From positions 372,001-436,000 of the forward strand of contig CAVSPW010000004.1 in NCBI GenBank assembly GCA_963729935.1: a stretch of DNA of 64,000 nucleotides, written 5' to 3'. Every line of letters starts with the position of its first letter. Positions within the stretch are counted from its first letter, which is position 1. Source of the stretch: CAIKMD01 sp963729935 (GTDB lineage Bacteria; Pseudomonadota; Alphaproteobacteria; ATCC43930; CGMCC-115725). The notes beneath the pieces were generated by a model, which saw nothing but the letters and a program-made list of their open reading frames with translations, ran no database searches and was not told the DNA's origin. Positions 8,732-17,619 of the stretch are shown here, in pieces. Position numbers and translations under genes: made by a program.

Positions 8732-9844
8732 ATGGCGGAAGAGGAGGATATCGAAACCGAGGAAGCCTCCGTTGCGCCGGCGGTTCCGTTGCCGCGCGAG
8801 AACGCGCTGCTGTCGGGGCAGGAGGCGGCCGAGGCCGTGCTGTTGCAGGCCTTCAATTCCGGTCGCCTGCCGCATGCCTGGCTGCTGACCGGGCCGCGCG
8901 GCATCGGCAAGGCGACGCTCGCCTATCGCTTCGCCCGCTTTCTCTTCGCCGAAGGGGCGGGCGCGGGCGGTGGTCTCTTTACGGCGCCGCCGACTTCGCT
9001 CGCGATTGCGCCCGCGCACCCGGTCTTCCGGCAGGTGGCCTCCGGCGGACAGCCGGATCTTCTGGTGGTGGAGCGCGGCGTCGATCCGAAGCGCAAGCGG
9101 CAACGCCGCGAGATCGTCGCCGAGGATGCACGCGGGGTCGCGGATTTTCTGCATCTGACCTCGGGACGGGGCGGCTGGCGGGTCGTCATCGTCGATGGGG
9201 CCGACATGATGAACACCCATGCAGCGAATAGCTTATTGAAGATTCTTGAAGAGCCGCCGAAGCGAACGGTGCTGCTGCTGGTGAGCGACAATCCGGGCAG
9301 GCTCCTGCCGACGATCCGCTCGCGCTGCCGCTCGCTGCCGCTAAAGGCGTTGAGCGAAGCGCTCGTTCTTGAGTTACTCCAAGTGTATAGGCCCGATCTC
9401 TCGCAAAACAGTCGAGCCGTCCTCGTCGCCTTGGGCGCGGGTAGCATCGGCCGGGCACTGGATCTCGCCCAACGCGATGGTGTTGGAATTTATAATAATC
9501 TATTCAGTCTATTATCAGGACTTCCTAAAGTCGACGCCGAAGCCTTGCACGGCTTTGCCGAGCGCATCGCCCGGCCCGGCGCGGAAGAGAGCTTCGGACT
9601 TCTCGCCGAGCTTCTGCCGGGTTGGCTGGCGCGGCTCGTAAGCGTCGGCGCGGACAGGAATGCCGCCGTTTCGGCCGAGGAGCGGGAAATCATGCGCCGG
9701 CTGACGCGGCGGCGCGGACTTGATCAATGGGTGGAGGTGTGGGAAAAGCTCACCCATCTCTTTGCCCAGGCGGAAGGCATCAATCTCGATCGCAAGCAGG
9801 TCGTGTTGAACGCCTTTTTTGCCCTCGAAGAGGCGGCGCGCTGA
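8732..9844 (+). CDS. holB: DNA polymerase III delta prime subunit
   Basis: Part of the clamp loader that places the sliding clamp on primed DNA. The AAA+ core has LLTGPRGIGKATLAYRFA, a P-loop with Ala in place of the usual Ser/Thr after the lysine, as tolerated in delta prime, which does not hydrolyse ATP. The segment SLLKILEEPPKRTVLLLVS and the sensor region TIRSRCRSLPLK are diagnostic. At 370 residues it is slightly longer than E. coli HolB because of an N-terminal acidic extension. It follows tmk by three bases, the standard tmk-holB pairing, so cotranscription is very likely. Confidence 0.93.
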   Translation: MAEEEDIETEEASVAPAVPLPRENALLSGQEAAEAVLLQAFNSGRLPHAWLLTGPRGIGKATLAYRFARFLFAEGAGAGGGLFTAPPTSLAIAPAHPVFRQVASGGQPDLLVVERGVDPKRKRQRREIVAEDARGVADFLHLTSGRGGWRVVIVDGADMMNTHAANSLLKILEEPPKRTVLLLVSDNPGRLLPTIRSRCRSLPLKALSEALVLELLQVYRPDLSQNSRAVLVALGAGSIGRALDLAQRDGVGIYNNLFSLLSGLPKVDAEALHGFAERIARPGAEESFGLLAELLPGWLARLVSVGADRNAAVSAEEREIMRRLTRRRGLDQWVEVWEKLTHLFAQAEGINLDRKQVVLNAFFALEEAAR

Positions 9845-9881
9845 CGCTACGCGCGCCTTCGTCATCGTTCGAGGAGAGCCT

Positions 9882-11507
9882 ATGGAAGGCGGTCAGCCCT
9901 TCTACGTCACGACGCCGATCTATTACGTCAACGACTCGCCGCATATCGGCCACGCCTACACGACGGTTGCGGTCGACGCGCTGGCGCGTTTCATGCGGCT
10001 CGACGGACGGCGCGTGATGTTTCTGACCGGCACCGACGAGCACGGGCAGAAGGTCGACAAATCGGCGCGCGCGGCCGGTATCGAGCCGCAGGAATTCTGC
10101 GATCGCGTGTCGCAGAATTTCCGCGACATGAACACCTTGATGAATATCAGCAACGATCAGTTCATCCGCACCACCGAGCCGCGCCACATCCGCGCGAGCC
10201 AGGCCATCTGGCGGGCGATCGCGGCGAACAAATCGCCGAAGGGCCGCGACAACATCTATCTCGGCAAATATGCCGGCTGGTACGCGGTCCGCGACGAGGC
10301 GTTCTATGGCGAGGACGAGCTCGCGACCGCGCCCGACGGCATCAAGCGGGCGCCCTCCGGCGCGGAGGTCGAATGGGTCGAGGAGCCGAGCTATTTCTTC
10401 CGGCTGTCGGATTGGCAGGATTGGCTCACCGAGCTTTACGAGAAGGACGAAGCCTTCGTCGCCCCGCGCGCGCGGCGCAACGAGGTCGCGAGCTTCGTCA
10501 AGGGCGGTCTGACCGATCTCTCGATTTCGCGCACCAGTTTCAAGTGGGGCGTGCCGGTGCCGGGCGACGAAAAGCATGTGATGTATGTCTGGCTCGACGC
10601 GCTGACCAACTACATCACTGCGGTCGGCTATCCCGACACCAAGACGCCCGAATTCGAAACCTTCTGGCCCGCCGATCTGCACATGGTGGGAAAGGACATC
10701 ATCCGCTTCCATTGCGTCTATTGGCCGGCCTTTCTCGCCGCCGCCGGGGTGAAGCTGCCGAAGCGGGTTTTCGGCCATGGCTGGTGGACCGTCGAGGGCC
10801 ACAAGATGTCGAAATCCGTCGGCAATTTCATCACGCCGCGGCAGCTCGTCGATCAATACGGCGTCGACGCGGTGCGCTATTTTATGCTGCGCGAGCTGCC
10901 CTTCGGCAACGATGGCGATTTCTCGCATCGCGCCATGGTCGGGCGCATCAATGGCGATCTCGCCAATGATTTCGGCAATCTGGCGCAGCGCGTCTTGAGC
11001 TTCATCAACAAGAATGCCGGCGCCAAAGTGCCGGAGCCGGGAGATCTCACGCCGGCCGACGAAGCGCTGCTCGAAGCCGCGCGCGCGCTGTTGCCGAAGC
11101 TGCGCGCCGAATTCGCCGAGCAGGGATTTCACCGGGCGCTCGAGATTCTGTGGCAGGTCGTGGGCGACGCCAATCGCTATGTCGATGAGCAGGCGCCCTG
11201 GGCCCTGCGCAAGAGCGATCCGGCGCGGATGGGAACGGTGCTCTATGTGCTCGCCGAGGTGCTCCGGCATCTGGCGATCCTGGCGCAGCCGGTTGTGCCG
11301 GATTCCGCCGGCAAGCTGCTCGACCAACTCGGCGTAGCACAAGGAAGCCGCGACTTCGCCGCGCTTGGAATCCCGCTCGTGCCCGGCACCGCGCTGCCGA
11401 AGCCTGTGGGGATTTTTCCCCGATTCATCGAGGGCGCTCGGGTGTTCACGGAAATCGTCGAAGCTTCGGTGAAGATAAAGATCCCGCCGACGGACAATCG
11501 AAAATAG
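9882..11507 (+). CDS. metG: methionyl-tRNA synthetase
   Basis: Charges tRNA-Met with methionine. The 541-residue class I synthetase has the HIGH motif in SPHIGHAYTT near the N-terminus and the KMSKS loop in GHKMSKSVGNF. The zinc knuckle region (YAVRDEAFYGEDEL) lacks the usual cysteines, matching the short MetRS type common in alphaproteobacteria. There is no C-terminal dimerisation/tRNA-binding domain, so this is the compact form. A GAGGAG ribosome binding site precedes the ATG at 9882; frames reaching further upstream overlap holB and are less likely. The gene sits in the holB-metG-tatD string. Confidence 0.95.
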   Translation: MEGGQPFYVTTPIYYVNDSPHIGHAYTTVAVDALARFMRLDGRRVMFLTGTDEHGQKVDKSARAAGIEPQEFCDRVSQNFRDMNTLMNISNDQFIRTTEPRHIRASQAIWRAIAANKSPKGRDNIYLGKYAGWYAVRDEAFYGEDELATAPDGIKRAPSGAEVEWVEEPSYFFRLSDWQDWLTELYEKDEAFVAPRARRNEVASFVKGGLTDLSISRTSFKWGVPVPGDEKHVMYVWLDALTNYITAVGYPDTKTPEFETFWPADLHMVGKDIIRFHCVYWPAFLAAAGVKLPKRVFGHGWWTVEGHKMSKSVGNFITPRQLVDQYGVDAVRYFMLRELPFGNDGDFSHRAMVGRINGDLANDFGNLAQRVLSFINKNAGAKVPEPGDLTPADEALLEAARALLPKLRAEFAEQGFHRALEILWQVVGDANRYVDEQAPWALRKSDPARMGTVLYVLAEVLRHLAILAQPVVPDSAGKLLDQLGVAQGSRDFAALGIPLVPGTALPKPVGIFPRFIEGARVFTEIVEASVKIKIPPTDNRK

Positions 11508-11511
11508 CGAA

Positions 11512-12288
11512 ATGCTCGTCGATTCGCATTGCCACCTCGATTTCGCGCCGGAAGCCGAGCGGCCCGAGATCATCGCGCGCGCCAAGCGGGCAGGGGTGAA
11601 GACCCTCGTCACCATCTGCACCAAGATCGAGGAATTCCCGACGGTGCGCGCCATCGCCGAGAGCGATCGCGATATTTGGTGCTCGGTCGGCGTTCATCCG
11701 CACGAAGCGGCGGGCGAGCCCAAGCTCACCGCGGAGACTTTGATCGGCTTCGCGCGCCACAAGAAGGTCGTCGGCATCGGCGAGACCGGACTCGATTTTC
11801 ATTACGAGCACAGTCCGCGCGCGGAGCAGAGCGAGAGCTTTCGCATCCATATCGCCGCGGCCAATGAAAGCGGGGTGCCGGTCATCGTCCACAGCCGCGC
11901 TGCCGATCCCGAGACGATCGCCATCCTCGAATCGGAGCATCCCCGGGCCGGGGTCATTCATTGCTTCAGCACGGGCCGAAAGCTCGCCGAACGCGCGGTG
12001 GAATTGGGCTTCTATATTTCGATCTCGGGGATCATCACTTTCAAGACGGCGCAGGAGCTGCGCGACATCGTGCGCGACCTGCCGCTCGACCGGCTGCTGG
12101 TCGAGACCGACGCGCCTTACCTCGCGCCCGTGCCGTTGCGCGGCAAGACGAACGAGCCCGCCTTCATCACCCATACCGCCGCGATGCTCGCCGAGCTGAA
12201 GGGCGTCACGCCGGATGAATTGGCTGCGGCAACGACGGCAAATTTCTTCCGGCTGTTCACCAAGGCGCAGCCGCCGGAAGCGCCCTGA
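11512..12288 (+). CDS. TatD-family metal-dependent hydrolase
   Basis: A TIM-barrel enzyme of the TatD/YcfH group; E. coli relatives are DNA exonucleases active on damaged or RNA-containing substrates. All metal-binding landmarks are visible in the 258 residues: DSHCHLDF at the start, GETGLDFHYE with the bridging Glu, VHSRAAD, HCFSTG and TDAPYLAP. It follows metG by four bases and overlaps the next gene by TGATG, fitting the metG-tatD-MBL order seen in many alphaproteobacteria. The exact substrate in this host is unknown. Confidence 0.92.
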   Translation: MLVDSHCHLDFAPEAERPEIIARAKRAGVKTLVTICTKIEEFPTVRAIAESDRDIWCSVGVHPHEAAGEPKLTAETLIGFARHKKVVGIGETGLDFHYEHSPRAEQSESFRIHIAAANESGVPVIVHSRAADPETIAILESEHPRAGVIHCFSTGRKLAERAVELGFYISISGIITFKTAQELRDIVRDLPLDRLLVETDAPYLAPVPLRGKTNEPAFITHTAAMLAELKGVTPDELAAATTANFFRLFTKAQPPEAP

Positions 12289-13061
12289 TGCGGGTGACGA
12301 TGCTGGGAAGCGGTCCGTCCTGGGGTGTGCCGCGCATCGGCGGCGATTGGGGCGCGTGCGATCCCGCGAATCCGAAGAATCGCCGGCGCCGAGTCTCGAT
12401 CCTCGTCGAAGAAGGCGGCGCCGCGGTGCTGGTCGATACCTCGCCCGATCTGCGCGAGCAGCTGCTCGACGCGGGGACGATGCGCGTCGATGCCGTGCTC
12501 TTCACGCATAGCCATGCGGACCACACGCACGGCATCGACGATCTGCGCTCGATCAACCGTATGATGGGCAAGCCGCTGCCGATCTATGCCGATCCGGCGA
12601 CGATGGCCGAGCTGAAGTCGCGGTTTCGCTATATTTTCGCGCCGATCGATCCGGAGGCCAGGACGGCCTTCTACAAGCCGGCGCTCGATCCCCATGAGAT
12701 CACCGGGCCTTTCAGCGCGGCGGGGATCGCGGTGGTGCCGTTCTCCCAAGATCACGGCTTCTCGCAGACCCAGGGTTTCCGCTTCGGGCGCTTTGCCTAT
12801 TCGACCGACGCCCTGGCGCTCGACGAGGCGGCCTTCGCCGCGCTCGCCGGCATCGAGGTCTGGATCGTCGATTGCATCCGCCGGACGCCGCATCCGACCC
12901 ACAGCCATTTGGCGCGCACGCTCGAATGGATCGGACGCGTCAAGCCGCGCCGCGCGATTTTCACTCATATGGATCAGAGTTTCGATTACGAGGCGCTGCG
13001 CCGCGATCTGCCGCCGGGCGTCGAGCCCGGTTATGACGGGCTGGTGATCGATCTGCCGTGA
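12288..13061 (+). CDS. MBL-fold metallo-hydrolase (PhnP-like)
   Basis: A 257-residue metallo-beta-lactamase fold protein related to PhnP phosphodiesterases. The metal motif HSHADH, in FTHSHADHTHGIDDLR, binds two metal ions. Further ligands appear in SQDHGF, YSTDA and the late FTHMDQSFDYE. The N-terminus GSGPSWGVPRIGG with a nearby cysteine (GACDP) is typical of the group. It lies in a TGATG overlap with tatD. PhnP itself acts on cyclic ribose phosphates, but no phosphonate genes are near, so it is better treated as a general phosphodiesterase of unknown substrate. Confidence 0.88.
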   Translation: MRVTMLGSGPSWGVPRIGGDWGACDPANPKNRRRRVSILVEEGGAAVLVDTSPDLREQLLDAGTMRVDAVLFTHSHADHTHGIDDLRSINRMMGKPLPIYADPATMAELKSRFRYIFAPIDPEARTAFYKPALDPHEITGPFSAAGIAVVPFSQDHGFSQTQGFRFGRFAYSTDALALDEAAFAALAGIEVWIVDCIRRTPHPTHSHLARTLEWIGRVKPRRAIFTHMDQSFDYEALRRDLPPGVEPGYDGLVIDLP

Positions 13062-13145
13062 ACGCGGAACCAATACCGTGCCGTGCCACAGTGCTATGGA
13101 CGAAAGCCTGCAGCGCTCCTCAAGATACCGGAGTGAATTATTTCC

Positions 13146-13161
13146 CATAATATACATTATG
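13146..13161. promoter_or_regulatory. palindromic operator-like site upstream of mazG
   Basis: CATAAT-ATAC-ATTATG is a perfect 6-bp inverted repeat around 4 bases. It lies in an AT-rich window (about 13135-13190) inside otherwise GC-rich DNA and about 90 bp before mazG, so this is a good candidate promoter/operator region. The protein that would bind it cannot be named. Confidence 0.35.
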
Positions 13162-13247
13162 CGATAATTTATTTAAGCGATCAGGCGTGCATCCGGCCAC
13201 AATCGACTGATTTTACAACACTTGTTCTCTAGCCCTGGTATGGTGAC

Positions 13248-14066
13248 ATGACCTCCTCTCCTGAGTTGCAGCGGCTGCTCGATATCATGGCGCGGCTGCG
13301 CGACCCGCAAAGCGGCTGTCCCTGGGATCTGGCGCAAAGTTTCCGCAGCATCGCGCCTTATACGATCGAGGAAGCCTATGAGGTCGCCGAGGCGGCCGAG
13401 GCGGCCGAGGACGGCGATCCGGACGCGCTCAAGGACGAGCTCGGCGACCTGCTGCTCCAGGTCGTGTTCCATGCCCGCATGGCCGAGGAAGCCGGTTTTT
13501 TTGCCTTCGACGACGTGGCCCGGGCGATCGCCGACAAGATGGTGCGTCGCCATCCGCACGTCTTTGCCACGGCCGCGATCGCGACACCGGCGGCACAGAC
13601 CGCGGCGTGGGAGGAACAGAAAGCCGCGGAGCGGGCTGCCAAGGGGGCGGCGAGCGCGCTCGAGGGTGTCGGGGTGGCGCTCCCTGCCCTGACCCGCGCC
13701 GCGAAGCTGCAACGCCGCGCCGCGCGGATCGGTTTCGACTGGCCTTCGGCCGAACCGATCTTTGCGAAAATCGAGGAAGAGACCGGCGAGCTGCGCGACG
13801 TCATCGCGCAGAAGGAAGGGCCTGCGCGGATCGAGGACGAGATCGGCGATCTACTGTTCAGCGTGGTCAATCTCGCGCGCAAGCTCGAGGCCGATCCGGA
13901 ACAGGCCTTGCGCGGCGCATGCCGCAAATTCGAGCGGCGCTTTCGCCGCGTCGAGGATCGCCTTGTCGCGCAAGGCAAAGCGCCCGGCGGCGCCACGCTC
14001 GACGAGATGGAGGAGCAGTGGCAGTGGGCGAAGAAGGAGGAGCAAAATAGGGGAGAAAAACCCTGA
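13248..14066 (+). CDS. mazG: nucleoside triphosphate pyrophosphohydrolase MazG
   Basis: Hydrolyses (d)NTPs to monophosphate and PPi, cleaning the nucleotide pool and lowering ppGpp in E. coli. The 272 residues contain two MazG domains. The first has CPWDLAQ and the acidic EEAYEVAEA...DELGDLLLQVVFHA; the second has KIEEETGEL and RIEDEIGDLLFSVVNLAR. Both EExxE and ExxD metal motifs are intact. Many alphaproteobacteria have hfq-hflX-mazG in a row; here mazG is about 4.6 kb from hflX on the opposite strand, with four unrelated genes between. Its own AT-rich upstream region suggests an independent promoter. Confidence 0.93.
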   Translation: MTSSPELQRLLDIMARLRDPQSGCPWDLAQSFRSIAPYTIEEAYEVAEAAEAAEDGDPDALKDELGDLLLQVVFHARMAEEAGFFAFDDVARAIADKMVRRHPHVFATAAIATPAAQTAAWEEQKAAERAAKGAASALEGVGVALPALTRAAKLQRRAARIGFDWPSAEPIFAKIEEETGELRDVIAQKEGPARIEDEIGDLLFSVVNLARKLEADPEQALRGACRKFERRFRRVEDRLVAQGKAPGGATLDEMEEQWQWAKKEEQNRGEKP

Positions 14067-14111
14067 TGCTCTCGGTTAGACTCGGCGCAACAATTGCGCG
14101 GGAGGATCGCC

Positions 14112-15596
14112 ATGAAGCAACCGGAAACGAAGCATTCGGGAATGTCACGGCGCGGCCTGATCAAGGCGGGCGCCAGCGTCGCGGCCGGCGTTGCGGCCGC
14201 AAGCGCCCTGCCCGACAGCGTTCTGTCGGCTGAAAGCGATTCCGTCATCCATGCCACGGCCCGGCCGACGGGGCGGATTCTCCTCAAGGGCGGGACGATC
14301 GTCAGCCTCGACCCCAAGATCGGTGATATCGCCAAGGGCGATGTTCTGATCGAGGGCAGCAAGATCGTCGCCGTCGGCGGCACCCTCGCCGTCGGCGGCG
14401 CGCAAGTGATCGATGCGTCGAATGCGATCTTGATCCCGGGTTTCGTCGATGCGCATCGTCATGCCTGGGAAGGCCAATTGCGGCGAATCAATCCGAACGC
14501 CGCGACGCTCGCCGAATATTCCGCCGCGACGCATCTCTCTTTCGCCAAGGCGTACCGTCCGCAGGACATGTATGTCGGCAATCTCATCACCGCGCTCGGC
14601 TGCATCGACGCCGGCATCACCTGCATGATCGACAATTCGCACAATTCGCGCAGCGCCGCGCATTCGGACATGGCGATCCGGGCTTTGATCGATTCCGGCA
14701 TCCGCGGCGTTCACGCGTCGGGCGCGCCGCAGGCCGGCGATTGGGATCATCAATGGCCGCAGGATCTGTCGCGGCTCAAGAAACAGTTCTTCTCCTCGAG
14801 CGACCAGCTCGTGACCCTGCGCATCTTCGCCGGGCCGGTGCGCGAGCAATGGGCCTTGGCGCGCCAGCTTGGGTTGCGCATTACCATGGAGTTCCAGGGC
14901 CCGGTCATGGCCAAGCTCATCGATCAATTCGCGGCCGAGCATCTGCTCGGGCCCGACGTGACCTTCAATCATTGCGGCAGCCTGCCGGAGAGCACCTGGC
15001 AGAACATCAAGAATGCCGGGGTCACGATCGATGTCTGTCCGCGCTCTGACTCGCAATATGGCTTGGGCGAAGGCTTTTCCGCCTATCAGCACGCGATCGA
15101 TCACGGCGTCAAGCCGGGCTTCAGCGTCGACAACGAGACTTCCTACAGCACGGACATGTTCATGGAGATGCGCGTCGCCTTCCATATCCAGCGCGCCGTC
15201 GCGACCAACCGGCGCGTGAACGGCGATGCGAAGGCCCCGTCCCCAGTCTCGGTGCGCGACGTGCTCGAATGCGCGATCGTGAATGGCGCGGTCTGCGCCG
15301 GTCTTGCCGACAAGATCGGCACGCTCGCGCCCGGCAAGGAAGCCGACATCGTCATGATCCGGACCGACGAGATCAATCTCTACCCATCGAACAACGCCAT
15401 CGGCACGGTGGTCGCCGCGGCCGACCGCAGTAACGTCGACACGGTCATTATCGGAGGCGCGATCCGCAAGCGTCACGGCAAGATGATCGGCGTCGATCTG
15501 GCGCGCTTGCGTAAGCTGGCCGATGAGTTGCGCGCCTACCTCTTTGAGAAGGCCGGCTACAAGCCCGACATCTTCGCCGAGAGCTTCAAGATCTGA
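14112..15596 (+). CDS. Tat-exported amidohydrolase (TRZ/ATZ, cytosine deaminase-like)
   Basis: A 494-residue metal-dependent hydrolase. The N-terminus carries a twin-arginine signal (SRRGLIKAG at about 12-20) and a hydrophobic run ending near LPDSVLSAES, so it is probably exported folded. The metal motif is in GFVDAHRHAWEG; later landmarks are FNHCGSLPE, CPRSDSQYGLG and FSVDNETSYSTDM, with the C-terminal GTLAPGKEADIVMI typical of the group. Relatives deaminate or dechlorinate nitrogen heterocycles or hydrolyse amides; an exported form is unusual. Start at ATG 14112 follows GGGAGG. A solute-binding protein gene converges on it 12 bases downstream. Confidence 0.87.
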   Translation: MKQPETKHSGMSRRGLIKAGASVAAGVAAASALPDSVLSAESDSVIHATARPTGRILLKGGTIVSLDPKIGDIAKGDVLIEGSKIVAVGGTLAVGGAQVIDASNAILIPGFVDAHRHAWEGQLRRINPNAATLAEYSAATHLSFAKAYRPQDMYVGNLITALGCIDAGITCMIDNSHNSRSAAHSDMAIRALIDSGIRGVHASGAPQAGDWDHQWPQDLSRLKKQFFSSSDQLVTLRIFAGPVREQWALARQLGLRITMEFQGPVMAKLIDQFAAEHLLGPDVTFNHCGSLPESTWQNIKNAGVTIDVCPRSDSQYGLGEGFSAYQHAIDHGVKPGFSVDNETSYSTDMFMEMRVAFHIQRAVATNRRVNGDAKAPSPVSVRDVLECAIVNGAVCAGLADKIGTLAPGKEADIVMIRTDEINLYPSNNAIGTVVAAADRSNVDTVIIGGAIRKRHGKMIGVDLARLRKLADELRAYLFEKAGYKPDIFAESFKI

Positions 15597-15608
15597 GCGC
15601 AGCCGCTC

Positions 15609-16619
15609 TCATTTGATCCGTGCCGCGGCTTCCTTGATCATGCTGAGATCGGCATAAGGCGCGACCTCGAGCTTGGTCTTGAGGAAACCGACCTCGTGCT
15701 GCGCGTTGACCGCGCGCTGCAGGTTGGCGATGTTCGGCATCATGTCCGGGTCGCGGTAGAGGTCGGTCTTGCTGAAGACATATTGAAGCTGCGCTGCAGG
15801 CTGCTTCGTCAGCCGTGCGGCGATCTCGACCACCGCGTCGTGATTTTTTGGATCGGTAAGCCAGCGCGTCACGCGGATCGCGTCTTCGAACATATCGACC
15901 AAAACGGGCCGGTTCTTGGCGATATAATCCGCATGCGCGGTCCAGATTACGAACTGCGTCGGGCCGCCGAGCGCTTCGACATCCGTGAAGAGCGGCCGGG
16001 CGATTGCCTTGAAGCTGGGCCTGAGGGTGAAGGGCTGCACGCCGGCGACGAGATCGGCCTTCTTCTCGGCCAAAAGCGATTCCATGTTCGGGAAGCCGGC
16101 CTCGATGGCGGTGTAGTCGCGCGGCGTCTCGAGGCCGCTCTTCTTCAGCATCACGCGGATGGCGATGTCGACCGCCGAGCCCGCGCCGACATCGGCGATG
16201 ACCTTGCCCTTGAGATCGGCGACCTTATGGATCGGTCCGTCTTTCAACACGAAGAACGCGCCGGAATCATGGCCATGGGCGCCGTCCTGCGCCTCGTCGG
16301 CGATGAATTTCAGATCCTTCATGCCGGCATTCTCGACCGCGGTCGCGAAGGAGGAATAAGCGAGATCGGCGATGTCGAGCTCGCCGGCGGCAAGCGCGGT
16401 GATCATCGGCGGCGTGCCCTTGAAATGGATCGGCTCGACCGTGTAGGTCTTGCCGTAATGGGTCATGAGATCCTTCTTCTCGTAGATGATCGATGCCCAA
16501 TTGCCGACGGGCACGACCCAGGCGATGCGTATTTTGAGCGGCTCTTGCGCGCGCACGGCGCCGCCGCAGACGAGCATCGCTGCTGCAATGAAGATGGCAA
16601 AAAGTTTGACGCGGCGCAT
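15609..16619 (-). CDS. NitT/TauT-type ABC transporter substrate-binding protein (orphan)
   Basis: A periplasmic binding protein of the SsuA/TauA/NMT1 type, about 336 residues. It has a signal peptide ending AVRAQ, then the family pattern GTPPMITALAAGELDIADLAYSS and VADLKGKVIADVGAGSAVDI. The ATG at 16619 follows GGGGAGGGAG. No permease or ATPase gene is adjacent, so it is an orphan. It may feed a transporter encoded elsewhere or sense a ligand. It converges on the Tat-exported amidohydrolase, which could act on the same compound, but that is inference from position only. Confidence 0.87.
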   Translation of the reverse strand: MRRVKLFAIFIAAAMLVCGGAVRAQEPLKIRIAWVVPVGNWASIIYEKKDLMTHYGKTYTVEPIHFKGTPPMITALAAGELDIADLAYSSFATAVENAGMKDLKFIADEAQDGAHGHDSGAFFVLKDGPIHKVADLKGKVIADVGAGSAVDIAIRVMLKKSGLETPRDYTAIEAGFPNMESLLAEKKADLVAGVQPFTLRPSFKAIARPLFTDVEALGGPTQFVIWTAHADYIAKNRPVLVDMFEDAIRVTRWLTDPKNHDAVVEIAARLTKQPAAQLQYVFSKTDLYRDPDMMPNIANLQRAVNAQHEVGFLKTKLEVAPYADLSMIKEAAARIK

Positions 16620-16734
16620 CGCTCCCTCCCCGAGTTCGATTTCGTTTTGTGAGAGGATCGAGAGGTCGTCGCTTTTTGTCAAGCGTGGGCAGAGCTGCGT
16701 CGCGGTGGGCAGAGCGCGCGCTGCGATCGCGCGG

Positions 16735-17601
16735 CTAGGGCTTGGCCAGAAGCTGGATGAGACTCGACGTGTCCCAGCGCCCGCCGCCGCGCTCCTGGAC
16801 GCGCTCGTAGAATTGATCCACGAGCGCGGTCACCGGCAGCGCCGATCTGTTGCGCCGCGCTTCGGCAAGGCAGATCGCGAGGTCCTTGCGCATCCAATCG
16901 ACCGCGAAACCGAATTCGAATTTGCCTTGAAGCATGGTCTCGAAGCGGTTCTCGAGCTGCCAAGACTGCGCCGCGCCCTTGGCGATGACGCCCGCCGCCT
17001 TGCGCGCGTCGAGCCCGGCGCGCGTCGCGAAATTCAAACCCTCCGCGAGGCCCTGGACGAGACCGGCGATGAGGATCTGATTGACCATCTTGGTGAGCTG
17101 ACCGTTGCCGGCCGGCCCCATATGCGTGACCGCGCGCCCGTAATGCGCCATCGCCGGCTCGGCGCGCGCGAAGCTCGCCTCGTCGCCGCCGACCATGACA
17201 GTGAGCTTGCCGCTCTCGGCACCGGCCTGCCCGCCTGAGACCGGCGCGTCGAGAAAGCCGAGCCCCCTCGCCTTCGCCGCTCCGTCGAGCTCGCGGGCAA
17301 GCTCGGCCGAGGCCGTGGTGTGATCGACCAGGATCGAGCCTTTCGGCATTCCGGCAAGCGCGCCGGTCTCGCCGAGAACGACCGCCCGCACATCGTCGTC
17401 ATTGCCGACGCAGATGAAGACGATCTCGGCGCCTTGGGCGGCCTCGGCCGGCGTCGCGCGATGCGCGCCGCCGAATTGCGCCGCCCAGGCCTGCGCTTTG
17501 GTTGCGGTGCGGTTATAGACTGTGACCTCGTGTTCGGCTCTGGCGAGGTGACCCGCCATCGGATAGCCCATTACGCCCAGGCCGATAAAAGCGAGCTTCA
17601 T
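16735..17601 (-). CDS. NAD(P)-dependent oxidoreductase, 3-hydroxyisobutyrate dehydrogenase family
   Basis: A beta-hydroxyacid dehydrogenase of 288 residues. The Rossmann motif GLGVMG with the following MAGHLARA binds the dinucleotide; DAPVSGGQAGAESG is the substrate loop; the catalytic lysine lies in GNGQLTKMVNQIL. Family members oxidise 3-hydroxyisobutyrate, tartronate semialdehyde or related acids, or reduce small aldehydes (GLYR type). It precedes the orphan binding protein gene by about 115 bases on the same strand, so the two could be cotranscribed. The substrate is not deducible. Confidence 0.9.
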   Translation of the reverse strand: MKLAFIGLGVMGYPMAGHLARAEHEVTVYNRTATKAQAWAAQFGGAHRATPAEAAQGAEIVFICVGNDDDVRAVVLGETGALAGMPKGSILVDHTTASAELARELDGAAKARGLGFLDAPVSGGQAGAESGKLTVMVGGDEASFARAEPAMAHYGRAVTHMGPAGNGQLTKMVNQILIAGLVQGLAEGLNFATRAGLDARKAAGVIAKGAAQSWQLENRFETMLQGKFEFGFAVDWMRKDLAICLAEARRNRSALPVTALVDQFYERVQERGGGRWDTSSLIQLLAKP

Positions 17602-17619
17602 TGTGCCTCCGAAACGCCC

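Noticed and set aside
9780..11654. A 624-codon minus-strand frame opposite metG.
   Set aside because: It is antisense to a complete methionyl-tRNA synthetase and has no family signature; it is a codon-bias shadow.
14145..15476. A 443-codon minus-strand frame opposite the Tat-exported amidohydrolase.
   Set aside because: No ribosome binding site and no motif; the plus strand has a full enzyme with signal peptide.
15597..15625. A short GAGCG-CAGC-CGCTC hairpin between the converging amidohydrolase and binding-protein genes as a terminator.
   Set aside because: The stem has only 5 bp and no proper T-run follows; it overlaps the coding end of the binding-protein gene.
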